Assembly: GCF_042680805.1 (NCBI RefSeq)
Contig: NZ_JBHUEM010000052.1
Coordinates: 62,001-126,000 of the forward strand
Direction: 5' to 3'
DNA length: 64,000 bases
Source: Bacillus_CJ salitolerans
GTDB taxonomy: Bacteria; Bacillota; Bacilli; Bacillales; SA4
Shown here: positions 1 through 7,299 of the stretch, in pieces
How positions within the stretch are numbered: the first letter of the stretch is position 1
Layout of the letters: every line of letters starts with the position of its first letter
Notes under the pieces: model-generated
What the model was told of the DNA's origin: nothing
Seen by the model: the letters and a program-made list of their open reading frames with translations, nothing else
The model's database searches: none
Translations under genes and position numbers: made by a program

Positions 1-122
1 AGCTCTCAAGTAATCACATTTATACTTTTGTACATACCATTAACAATAAGGAAAAGTCGATGGAGTATTTCAAATCAGGCGTTACAGGGCTGTATTCAGA
101 CTTTCTCACACCGGAACAATAA
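1..122 (+). CDS. C-terminal end of an unidentified protein (partial)
   Basis: An open frame enters from the left edge (codons start at base 3) and runs 39 codons to a TAA at 120-122, ending in ...GLYSDFLTPEQ. No stop interrupts it and it lies upstream of and in the same direction as the sensor kinase, so it is probably the tail of a real gene. The visible residues show no motif I recognise, so no function is offered. Confidence 0.5.
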   Translation, partial: LSSNHIYTFVHTINNKEKSMEYFKSGVTGLYSDFLTPEQ

Positions 123-142
123 ACTATTACGAATACCGAAAC

Positions 143-180
143 TTGTCGATATATAGAGGGAAATTTTACATATTGTCGAA
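143..180 (+). promoter_or_regulatory. Two candidate Spo0A boxes upstream of the sensor kinase
   Basis: TTGTCGAT at 143-150 and TTGTCGAA at 173-180 both fit the Spo0A-box core (TGNCGAA, the first with one mismatch). They lie in the same orientation exactly 30 bp (about three helical turns) apart, just upstream of a TATAAT at 191-196 and the kinase start. Spo0A control of a phosphorelay kinase is biologically sensible, but the call rests on short motifs only. Confidence 0.4.
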
Positions 181-210
181 TGTATCCTTATATAATGTTG
201 GCAAGGGAAG

Positions 211-1491
211 ATGATACGGTTGTTAACAGAAAAACTATTCCTTCATGTGTTAATTATATTAATGCCCATTCTTATCTATTATGCTATCTTTGAAAAAAAG
301 AAATTAACGAAAGCTCCTTATTTAATAGGAGTGTTGCATGGTGTATCTGCTTTTTTTTGCATGATATTTGCCTATAATAGCTATGGATTAAATTGGGATC
401 TTCGGTATGTTCCATTAGTCCTTGCTGCAATTTATGGAGGTCCCCGTGCAGGAGGAATTGTGTTTGTAGTGATTGTTTTAACCAGGACGTTAATCGGTGG
501 AGATGCTTTACTATTCGGATATGTTAGTGCTTTTCTAGCTTGTTCCGTACCGCTCATCTTTGCCAATAAATTCTTAAAGATACATCCGAAGAAACGTAAA
601 AAAATAGCTCTGTTGTATGGGTTTTGGCCGGCACTTATTCAATTATTCATTTTAATCACATACATGATCATTAGTGAAATTCCAATTAAGGATACGGCTG
701 AAATCATGTTATACATATGTGTTTTTGGCTTAATCCAAATTGTAGCAGTGGGATTTGCTGCTACATTATTTGAAGCCATTATCGAGAAACAGCTAATGAA
801 AGAAGAAATGAATAGAAGTGAAAAGCTTCATACTCTTGGTGAGCTTGCTGCTTCCATTGCGCATGAGGTGAGAAATCCTCTAACGGTCGTAAAAGGGTTT
901 CTTCAATTAATGAAAGAGACAAGCGAATCCAAAGCTGATCATCACCAATATTTATCACTTGTGTTAAGTGAGCTAGGAAGGGCAGAAGCGATTATAAGTG
1001 ATTATCTAAACTTTGCAAAACCACAGCTAGAAATGCTTCAGGAGCTGGAATTAAAAGAAGTTCTCCAGGAAATCGTCCTCCTTCTTGAACCGTTAGCAAC
1101 TAAACAAGGTGTGATATTACAGCATGAAATAGAAACGAGTGTTAAGCTGATAACTGATCGGAATAAGCTTAAACAAGCACTGGTAAATATTGTAAAAAAC
1201 GCGATTGAAGCAACAGATGATACTGGAAAGGTTTTCATTGAATTAAAGCTCGAGCAGACGAATGCAGTGATGATTATTCAGGACACAGGTAAGGGTATGT
1301 CAAAGGAACAACTATCTCGAATTGGTACTCTATTTTATACAACAAAAGATAAAGGAACCGGACTTGGAACAATGGTTTCTCTCCGAATTATTGAAGCGAT
1401 GAATGGGAAAGTTCTCTTTTCAAGTGAATTAGGTGTAGGTACAAAGGTGACCATAAGGCTCCCCATCTCATCTACAACAGAAGAACGTTAA
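211..1491 (+). CDS. KinB-like membrane sensor histidine kinase
   Basis: 426 residues. The N-terminal ~190 residues form a multi-helix membrane domain of the 5TMR-LYT type (LRYVPLVLAAIYGGPRAG, about residues 64-81). It is followed by a HisKA dimerisation domain with the phospho-acceptor His218 in the H box (IAHEVRNPLTVVKG), and an HATPase domain with N box (NIVKNAIEAT), G1 box (DTGKGM) and G2 box (KGTGLG). This arrangement matches the KinB/YtsB-type sporulation kinases that feed phosphate to Spo0F. No response regulator lies beside it, as is usual for phosphorelay kinases, and no KapB-like gene follows. The start ATG sits after AAGGGAAG. The exact kinase (KinB versus a paralogue) cannot be fixed from sequence alone. 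Confidence 0.85.
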   Translation: MIRLLTEKLFLHVLIILMPILIYYAIFEKKKLTKAPYLIGVLHGVSAFFCMIFAYNSYGLNWDLRYVPLVLAAIYGGPRAGGIVFVVIVLTRTLIGGDALLFGYVSAFLACSVPLIFANKFLKIHPKKRKKIALLYGFWPALIQLFILITYMIISEIPIKDTAEIMLYICVFGLIQIVAVGFAATLFEAIIEKQLMKEEMNRSEKLHTLGELAASIAHEVRNPLTVVKGFLQLMKETSESKADHHQYLSLVLSELGRAEAIISDYLNFAKPQLEMLQELELKEVLQEIVLLLEPLATKQGVILQHEIETSVKLITDRNKLKQALVNIVKNAIEATDDTGKVFIELKLEQTNAVMIIQDTGKGMSKEQLSRIGTLFYTTKDKGTGLGTMVSLRIIEAMNGKVLFSSELGVGTKVTIRLPISSTTEER

Positions 1492-1519
1492 ACGAGCTAA
1501 TCCACATTTAGCTCGTTTT
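1491..1519 (+). terminator. Intrinsic terminator of the kinase gene
   Basis: Inverted repeat AACGAGCTAA / TTAGCTCGTT with a 7-nt loop followed by a short T tract; its left arm begins at the kinase stop codon. Confidence 0.75.
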
Positions 1520-1705
1520 GTAGTTTATTCATCCTTCCAGATAACAGGTTCCTTTACATAAATTAGCCTAGCCGCACAAAAGGAAACATGCCATGCTTTG
1601 AAAAAATTGTAGTCATTAACTTTTGTTAATTTGATATTATTATATTATTCTGACAATATAGTAACTAGTAATACTAAACATATTCATATGAATGAGGTGG
1701 TTTAC

Positions 1706-2317
1706 ATGAGAAAGCATGTTGTGACATTTATTCAGATTCATGATGTGTGGATGATGTTAGTACTTGTTTTATTATCATTTATGGTCATTTTTACTCACTT
1801 AGCAAGTGGCATCCTATGGATCTATATTTTACTAGGAATACTCTTATATATTGTGAGTGAGTACACGACCCATCGTTTTTTCTTCCATATGAAAGCACCA
1901 AAGAACAAACTGTTTCTAAAGTTCATGAAAAGAATCCATTACGATCATCATGATGACCCAGATGATGTAAAGCTGTTATTTTTGCCGATTTGGTATAGCT
2001 TGCCACAGCTTGGGATACTAGTAGGCATCGTTACACTGTTGACCGATCATATATCCTATGGATTAGCGGTATTTATAGGCTCAGCTACTACACTACTTTA
2101 TTATGAATGGTCCCATTTTGTTGCACATCATCCCATTCAACCGAAAACGGTTTTTGGAAAATGGATGAAAAAACTGCATTTGCTTCATCATTATAAAAAT
2201 GAGAACTACTGGTATGGAGTAACGAACCCTTCCATGGATTATTTATTTGGAACAATGAAGGATGGTAAAGAAGTATCAAAAAGTGATACTGCAAGAAAGC
2301 TAGAAATGAAAGGATAG
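1706..2317 (+). CDS. Fatty acid hydroxylase / sterol desaturase superfamily membrane protein
   Basis: 203 residues from the ATG at 1706, chosen because GAGGTGG lies about 8 nt upstream; the frame is open further upstream but without a ribosome site. It has the histidine clusters of the membrane di-iron hydroxylase family: HRFFFH, HYDHHDD, and HLLHHYKNENYWYG near the C-terminus, with hydrophobic segments between. Family members hydroxylate or desaturate lipid acyl or isoprenoid chains using O2. The substrate cannot be inferred here. It stands alone, with the kinase terminator upstream. Confidence 0.8.
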   Translation: MRKHVVTFIQIHDVWMMLVLVLLSFMVIFTHLASGILWIYILLGILLYIVSEYTTHRFFFHMKAPKNKLFLKFMKRIHYDHHDDPDDVKLLFLPIWYSLPQLGILVGIVTLLTDHISYGLAVFIGSATTLLYYEWSHFVAHHPIQPKTVFGKWMKKLHLLHHYKNENYWYGVTNPSMDYLFGTMKDGKEVSKSDTARKLEMKG

Positions 2318-2430
2318 CTGTGATACTCATCACAATATTGTAAAAGTTTATGTGATATGCTTTCTTCAATCATAAGAGATATGAAGGAAGGGAGCTAATA
2401 GTTGGAACTTAAAACGCTCTATGTGTTTAA

Positions 2431-2635
2431 AGATAATATAGTTGTTTAAAAACAGAAGATTTAAACCACGTACTATCGTATAACCTTAGTGATAGAGAAA
2501 AATACAGTTGTTTAAAAACAGGATGGTTACAGTTCGGTTTTCTTTCTAAGGCTTGTTTTACCAAGATTTTCAATCCTGATTACATCAAAATTAAACAACT
2601 TTATTATTTTTAAACGACTTGATTATCTTTAGACA
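2431..2635. repeat. MITE-like repeat, copy 1
   Basis: About 205 bp that recurs at 5561-5745. Its ends carry a related inverted sequence: AGTTGTTTAAAAA at the left and, read on the other strand, AGTCGTTTAAAAA at the right (around 2608-2620). It holds no open frame. Copy 1 has an extra ~20 bp that includes a second GTTGTTTAAAAACAG. The size, terminal inversion and lack of coding suggest a miniature inverted-repeat element. I do not recognise a named family. Confidence 0.6.
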
Positions 2636-2713
2636 ACACTTACGGTAAGCTCAAGACTAGAGGTTTACGACTGTTAAGAGAAATCACATTGTTTATGGGG
2701 TTGGAGGAATTAA

Positions 2714-2815
2714 ATGAATTTAATTGAACAAGAAATTAATTATGAAAAGTCAGGTAAATTTTCCATTCAAGAGAAATTTCTAAAGGGAATGGCCGCGGAA
2801 AGCGTTCGCCCGTAG
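2714..2815 (+). pseudogene. 33-codon gene remnant with a strong ribosome site
   Basis: ATG at 2714 follows a good Shine-Dalgarno (GGAGG, 7 nt upstream). The frame begins MNLIEQEINYEKSGKF and then runs into GC-rich sequence (GGCCGCGGAAAGCG...) typical of Bacillus intergenic palindromic repeats, ending at TAG 2813-2815. It looks like the 5' end of a gene truncated by a repeat insertion. Function unknown; a genuine small protein is possible but less likely. Confidence 0.35.
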
Positions 2816-2843
2816 CGTAAATTTACCATTTACCACTATTATT

Positions 2844-3641
2844 TCATTTAAGGTTCCAATCTTTATCATAAGGTATCGAGGTGATAAGTCCAACTGAAGT
2901 ATCTGTTTTCCCAACTAGCAAATAATATTTACCATCTCTAATCACTAATGAACCAGGTGGTTGTTGCTTCTCTTCTTCCGTTAATTTCAATTCGGATGCA
3001 TATTCGATTCGTATATCTTTGAACCTGTAGATTTCTTTCCATCTTCCAAAGTTGATACTTTCTCTATTGGATATAGCTTCAATTATTTGTTCAGCATCCT
3101 GTAGTACAATTTCATAATTATATGGGTAGAGCAATCGAATTTTTTCAAGGGACTTTCCTATGTGATCATTATGGTATAATTCATTGAATGCAATAGTTAT
3201 TTGGAATGTCTTATTTTCTAAAACATGATTTATCCTCAATGCTGCAATATGCTTGCTGCTATCTACTACCTTGTCAAAATTCCATCCTTTATAAGTATTT
3301 TTAATTTTCTTCAATAAAAAAAGGTTTGATATTGAGCAATTAAATCCATCATTATCAAGGTGCTCAATTATATAATCCTTACTATAGGCCTCTTTCCGCA
3401 TTTCTTCCCCGAAATAATAATCAAATGAAATCTGATGTAGTGATTTCTTATATTCATTTGAATACGGATATTTATAATTTTCTTTAGCTTCCTCGGATTC
3501 AGGAATTCTAAATCTTGCACTTCTGATTAGGTCATACATTTCAGGAGTGTAATCTACAAATGCTAGTTTCTTCATTCCAATAATGTTTATAGATATTTTA
3601 TCATTCCATACTTCTAATGTTACTTGTTCCTTTTTATCCAT
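2844..3641 (-). CDS. HNH-fold endonuclease-like protein, uncharacterised
   Basis: 265 residues when started at the ATG complementary to 3639-3641, which has AAAGGTGA about 7 nt upstream; a start seven codons earlier lacks a ribosome site. Roughly residues 85-130 contain KSLHQISFDYYFGEEM followed by IIEHLDNDGFNCSISNLFLL. This resembles the H...N...N core of HNH endonucleases of the phage/homing type (usual form: DHxdxdxxNnxxxNLr). The flanking sequence is not recognised. It stands alone between a MITE-like repeat and a 20-bp tandem repeat, which fits an accessory or mobile origin. Whether the nuclease core is catalytically intact is uncertain, because the first conserved Asp is replaced by Glu. 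Confidence 0.5.
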   Translation of the reverse strand: MDKKEQVTLEVWNDKISINIIGMKKLAFVDYTPEMYDLIRSARFRIPESEEAKENYKYPYSNEYKKSLHQISFDYYFGEEMRKEAYSKDYIIEHLDNDGFNCSISNLFLLKKIKNTYKGWNFDKVVDSSKHIAALRINHVLENKTFQITIAFNELYHNDHIGKSLEKIRLLYPYNYEIVLQDAEQIIEAISNRESINFGRWKEIYRFKDIRIEYASELKLTEEEKQQPPGSLVIRDGKYYLLVGKTDTSVGLITSIPYDKDWNLK

Positions 3642-3787
3642 AAATTTCACCTTTAAGTACATTTTTAGTAATCTCTACCTAATTTTTGCATATTACGTGC
3701 ACAATGTTATTCAACATTATGGCCTGTTTGTGGAATACTGTTTTTTGAAAAATAAACCCCTTGGACACAACATAATCCAAAGGGTTA

Positions 3788-3867
3788 AAATGGTGCAACT
3801 ATTTTATAAACGGTATAACTTTATTTTAAACGGTACATCTTTTTTATAAACGGTACGACTTTATTTC
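3788..3867. repeat. Four tandem copies of a 20-bp repeat
   Basis: Four consecutive 20-bp units (3788, 3808, 3828, 3848) each begin AAAyGGT and end in a T-rich stretch (consensus AAACGGTAynACTTTATTTT). It lies between the HNH-like gene and the lipoprotein gene. No function is evident; it could be a regulator-binding array or a simple slippage product. Confidence 0.65.
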
Positions 3868-3910
3868 AAATCAACATCAGCCTCTTTCCCCACAAAATAA
3901 TATAGAAACA

Positions 3911-3980
3911 AAAGGCATCGAGAATGAACTGATGCCTTTTGTCGCCAGTCTGAAACTCTAGTTTAAACTAGAGTTTTTCT
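3911..3980. terminator. Two hairpins downstream of the lipoprotein gene
   Basis: AAAGGCATC / GATGCCTTT pairs across an 11-nt loop (3911-3939). A perfect 24-bp palindrome centred on GTTTAAAC follows at 3953-3976, with a T tract on its right. Together they lie between the convergent ends of the region and probably stop transcription in both directions. Confidence 0.6.
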
Positions 3981-3999
3981 GTTAAACATTTTTCCATTA

Positions 4000-4611
4000 T
4001 CAATAGATACTATCCTCATAAGATGATTTAAAGCGTTCTCTGTCACTCACAAATCCTTTTTCAAATGCTTTTTTATAATTTTTATATTCCTCTAATGATA
4101 CAATTTCACTTTTACTTTCTGCTGATAAAACTAAGCTAGAGTTTGGCCCTGATACTAATAAGGAACCATCTGGCTGAGCATAGGCTGCCATTATATGATA
4201 GTTTCCAACTTCAAACAAAGAATCATTTTCACTCAAAACAATTGATTCTTCATCTTGGCTTAACCCTCCATTTTTTAATATTTCTATCTCAGTATTTTTC
4301 TTTAAATTACCTTTTATGTTGTCAATAATTTCAATATTGTATTTGCTGTAGGGAGAACTTACTTCTTTTGTACCGTTTTCTGTTTCTATAATTACAGTAT
4401 CTTTGTATATTGTCTCTATAAAGCTATTAACCTTTGCGACAAATACATAATCAGCATCTCCAACAATTTGACTTAGGTCATCAACGTCAATGCTATATGA
4501 GCCGGATAAATGAGTTATCGGTAAATCATTATTTGCGAAATCATTTGTATTAGAGCATGCACCTAAAATCAATGTCATTGTACACATTAACACTACTAGA
4601 ATCTTTTTCAT
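4000..4611 (-). CDS. Uncharacterised lipoprotein
   Basis: 203 residues with a lipoprotein signal peptide: MKKILVVLMCTMTLILGAC, the Cys being the lipidated residue of an LGAC lipobox. The mature part is acidic and hydrophilic with no motif recognised (central segment YVFVAKVNSFIETIYKD). It starts 22 nt downstream of the metalloprotease gene with its own GAGGAGA ribosome site, so the two are almost certainly co-transcribed. It may be an accessory, inhibitor or anchor for that protease, but this is inference from position only. Confidence 0.75.
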   Translation of the reverse strand: MKKILVVLMCTMTLILGACSNTNDFANNDLPITHLSGSYSIDVDDLSQIVGDADYVFVAKVNSFIETIYKDTVIIETENGTKEVSSPYSKYNIEIIDNIKGNLKKNTEIEILKNGGLSQDEESIVLSENDSLFEVGNYHIMAAYAQPDGSLLVSGPNSSLVLSAESKSEIVSLEEYKNYKKAFEKGFVSDRERFKSSYEDSIY

Positions 4612-4633
4612 TATAACTCACATCTCCTCTTTT

Positions 4634-5140
4634 TTAATATGTAGAGTACGCTTCATCATATGAACTCTCGTCTGTATTTGATAAACTATTAATAGATAAC
4701 CTTCCTTGTTGCATAACATCGTACATTCCCCAAGTATGATCTAATCCCAAAGCGTGACCAAATTCATGAATAGCGGTGTGTAATCTTTCTTCAGAATTAT
4801 ATCCTTGAAACTTGTAATCATTGAACTTCATAGTGCCAGCACTACTTGTCTGAGCAATTGTGTTACTAACTTCATAATAATCAAATATATAAACATCCTC
4901 TACTACAGTGGCTGAATCAGGTCTAATTATACCAGGCTTATACCCTTCCCATATACTTACTGCACTTGATACGGTTGATGTATACTTAGTATCTGCATCC
5001 CAATCTAAATGCTTACCACTGTCAACTAAATCCCATCCCTGAAGTTTTGCGTGACTTTCAGCAGGATTTATTGAAAATAATAGCATCGCTGCCACGGTTA
5101 CCGTTCCTATCATGTTGTAAAAATTCTTTAATCTAAACAT
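4634..5140 (-). CDS. Secreted matrixin-like zinc metalloprotease
   Basis: 168 residues. A signal peptide (hydrophobic run VTVAAMLLFS, probable cleavage after AESHA) precedes a mature domain with the metzincin zinc site HEFGHALGLDH and a downstream Met-turn-like DVMQQG, as in matrixin (M10/M57-type) proteases. At about 135 mature residues it is a minimal catalytic domain without a recognisable propeptide or cysteine switch. AGGAGG lies 7-12 nt before the start. It is the first gene of a two-gene unit with the lipoprotein. It sits inside the patch bracketed by the two MITE-like repeats, so it may be horizontally acquired. Confidence 0.8.
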   Translation of the reverse strand: MFRLKNFYNMIGTVTVAAMLLFSINPAESHAKLQGWDLVDSGKHLDWDADTKYTSTVSSAVSIWEGYKPGIIRPDSATVVEDVYIFDYYEVSNTIAQTSSAGTMKFNDYKFQGYNSEERLHTAIHEFGHALGLDHTWGMYDVMQQGRLSINSLSNTDESSYDEAYSTY

Positions 5141-5377
5141 AAAACTTCCTCCTTAAGTGTTAAATATTAACAATGTAAACATTACCATAATTGTAAGTAA
5201 TTGTATATAAGTTTATTAAAATGGTAGTTTGATGTATTGTTTATTGGTTATTCCCCCCAAAAAAGATGACTACCAATCTTGTATATATTGCTAGTCATTT
5301 TACATAATTCCAATTATAATAGTTAAAGTTTATTCGGTTAATTGAGAATCACATTCATACTTATCTTATTTGATTCC

Positions 5378-5539
5378 TCAAACATACGAAATGCCAAACT
5401 CAATTTGATTCATTTCTGCTTTCCATTTTTGATTTAACCGACAACCTTTCGTTGTTTCTGGATCTATTTCTTGATAAACACATAGCTCAGCATTATGGCC
5501 ACTATTACATACTGTAAAATGACCACAGCAAGTAAACTT
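5378..5539 (-). pseudogene. Cysteine-rich gene remnant (no start codon)
   Basis: A 53-codon open stretch on the minus strand runs from a TAA complementary to 5540-5542 to a TGA at 5378-5380. It reads FTCCGHFTVCNSGHNAELC... and ends ...IEFGISYV. Its spaced Cys and His residues look like a small metal-binding protein, but there is no in-frame ATG or ribosome site and the upstream side abuts MITE-like copy 2. It is probably the 3' end of a truncated gene. Family not recognised. Confidence 0.35.
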
Positions 5540-5560
5540 TTAGAGAAACCTGTTGTTAAA

Positions 5561-5745
5561 AGATAATATAGTTGTTTAAAAACAGAAGATTTAAACCTCG
5601 TACTATCGTAAAAATACAGTTTAAAAACAGCATGGTTACAGTTCGGTTTACTTTCTAAGGCTTGTTATACTAATATTTTCAATCCTTATTACATCAAAAT
5701 TAAACAACTTTATTATTTTTAAATGACTTTAATATCTTTAGACAC
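5561..5745. repeat. MITE-like repeat, copy 2
   Basis: Direct copy of the element at 2431-2635 with about 20 bp missing in the middle and scattered substitutions. The left end reads AGTTGTTTAAAAAC and the right end TTTTTAAATGACTTT. It ends 30 bp before the surviving part of the broken globin gene, so its insertion may have removed that gene's 5' end. Confidence 0.6.
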
Positions 5746-5774
5746 TATGACCATATTGGAGGGGGTAAAACGAT

Positions 5775-6071
5775 TCAGAATAAAGTTTTATCCTGAGGTA
5801 AATGATCATCAGATGTTACGTCCTTTATTTCACAGAGACATTCAAGAGATTAAACGAAAACAATGGATGTTTTAACGCAGTTAACAGGCGGACAACCTCT
5901 TTACAGTGAAGAGTTTGGTCCATCAAATATGAGAATGAGACATATGTTTTTTGAAATTACAAGGGTGCGTGCGAAGGCTATGCACGAAACGTTTTTGAAA
6001 TAGGGGAAGGAAGGACTCTATTTGATCGGATAACTCAAATAGCACCGGCAATGGTCAATACAAAAAAATAA
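5775..6071 (+). pseudogene. Truncated hemoglobin (group II, YjbI-like), broken
   Basis: Three successive frames encode pieces of one truncated globin. Around 5786-5872 the frame reads FYPEVNDHQMLRPLF...KRKQWMF; at 5878-6000 it reads QLTGGQPLYSEEFGPSN, MRMRHMFFEIT, VRAKAM; at 6009-6068 it reads GRTLFDRITQIAPAMVN. These match in order the F-Y-P, Q-(F/Y)-L-GG-P-LY-E, R-M-R-H-x-x-F and C-terminal motifs of bacterial group II globins. The N-terminal third is absent, one T appears lost at about 5873 (ATGTTTTAACG), and a further deletion lies near 5970-6005. The gene is not functional. Family members bind O2 or NO in the cytoplasm. Confidence 0.7.
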
Positions 6072-6186
6072 ATGGTTGAATGAGGTCAGTGCATACACTG
6101 ACTTTTGTTATTTTTAAGGCTTGTTCATTTAAGAACGTATTCGATTTTGATAAGATTGAAGAAGAATATGAAACACGGAGGTTGTT

Positions 6187-6996
6187 ATGAATAAACGAAT
6201 TGGTTTCATAGGTTGTGGCAAGATGGCTCAAGCCATCATCTCGGGGATGATAAAATCAAACATCACACTCCCGAACCAAATTATAGCAAGTGCAAAATCA
6301 AATCAAACACTTACAAAAGTGGAAAATGAATATGGGATTTTGACAACAACTTCAAATGAAGAAGTCACTCGCTTTTCTGATTTTCTTTTCCTAGCGATAA
6401 AACCAAACCTTTATCAAGAAATTTTAGAAGAAATAAAAGACAGTGTAGGACCAGAGACGATTTTAATTACAATAGCCGCTGGAATCAATCTATCATTTAT
6501 GGAGGAGAGCCTCGGAAATGGTGCAAAAGTTGTTAGAACAATGCCTAATACGCCATCTCTTGTGGGGGAAGGGATGAGTGCAATTTGTGTAAATCAAAAC
6601 GTTACTCAGGCAGAAATGGATGAAATTCTGGCGTTATATCATAGCTTTGGCAAAGCAGAAATCGTAGAGGAAGCATTAATGGATGCAATTCCTGCAATTA
6701 GTGGATCATCGCCAGCCTATGTATATATGTTTATTGAAGCTTTAGCAGATGGCGGCGTACTTCAAGGTATCCCAAGACATCAAGCCTATAAGCTTGCAGC
6801 GCAAGCAGTCCTAGGTGCTGCCAAAATGGTTTTAGAAACGGAAAAACATCCTGGTGAACTGAAGGATCAAGTTTGTACTCCAGGAGGGGCAACGATTGAG
6901 GCGGTTTCTGCTCTAGAAAAACATAATTTTCGCGGAGCAGTGTTAACCGCAATGGAACAATGTACGGCTAAGACGATGGCATTGTCGAAAAAATAA
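6187..6996 (+). CDS. proC: Pyrroline-5-carboxylate reductase
   Basis: 269 residues, the usual length. The N-terminus carries the NAD(P)-binding GxGxMA turn (IGFIGCGKMAQAII), the middle has RTMPNTPSLVGEGM, and the C-terminal P5CR dimerisation domain shows the signature SGSSPAYVYMFIEALADGG and VCTPGGATIEA. It catalyses the last step of proline synthesis, reducing pyrroline-5-carboxylate with NAD(P)H in the cytoplasm. Bacilli carry several paralogues (ProI, ProG, ProH) and which one this is cannot be told. The start follows CACGGAGG. It is monocistronic with its own terminator. Confidence 0.93.
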   Translation: MNKRIGFIGCGKMAQAIISGMIKSNITLPNQIIASAKSNQTLTKVENEYGILTTTSNEEVTRFSDFLFLAIKPNLYQEILEEIKDSVGPETILITIAAGINLSFMEESLGNGAKVVRTMPNTPSLVGEGMSAICVNQNVTQAEMDEILALYHSFGKAEIVEEALMDAIPAISGSSPAYVYMFIEALADGGVLQGIPRHQAYKLAAQAVLGAAKMVLETEKHPGELKDQVCTPGGATIEAVSALEKHNFRGAVLTAMEQCTAKTMALSKK

Positions 6997-7006
6997 CTTG
7001 AACACA

Positions 7007-7042
7007 TACACTTGGATGAACAAAATCTAAGTGTATTTTTTT
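7007..7042 (+). terminator. Intrinsic terminator after proC
   Basis: Imperfect stem TACACTTGGAT / ATCTAAGTGTA with a 7-nt loop followed by seven T residues. Confidence 0.85.
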
Positions 7043-7299
7043 ACTGCTTCATTCGTAAATAATGCAACAAAAGAAATAAATATATCATATACATCTGTAC
7101 AATGTAACTGAATAGTTGTAAAATTTAGAAAACTACATCGAGGAGCATTTTTTCTGATGAAGTATTTTGTTTATAAGAAAGGGGGGGGAGGCATCAAATT
7201 ACTATTTACATATCTACCATGAACATCAATGGTGATTACGTCTATCGAAGACTATTGGCTTATAAAATATTTTAAAAAGGTAAATAGGGGGATTCATAG
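7043..7299 (+). other. Intergenic leader before the binding-protein gene
   Basis: No gene seen. It contains a run of eight G (7181-7188) inside a purine-rich GAAAGGGGGGGGAGG stretch that is not followed by a convincing start. I looked for a T-box because the downstream protein resembles a tryptophan-binding type, and found no T-box sequence or antiterminator. Confidence 0.4.

Noticed and set aside
1038..1238. Minus-strand open frames inside the kinase and other genes
   Set aside because: They lie opposite well-supported genes and lack ribosome sites and recognisable content.
7043..7299. T-box leader before the TrpX-like gene
   Set aside because: No T-box consensus or antiterminator could be found.
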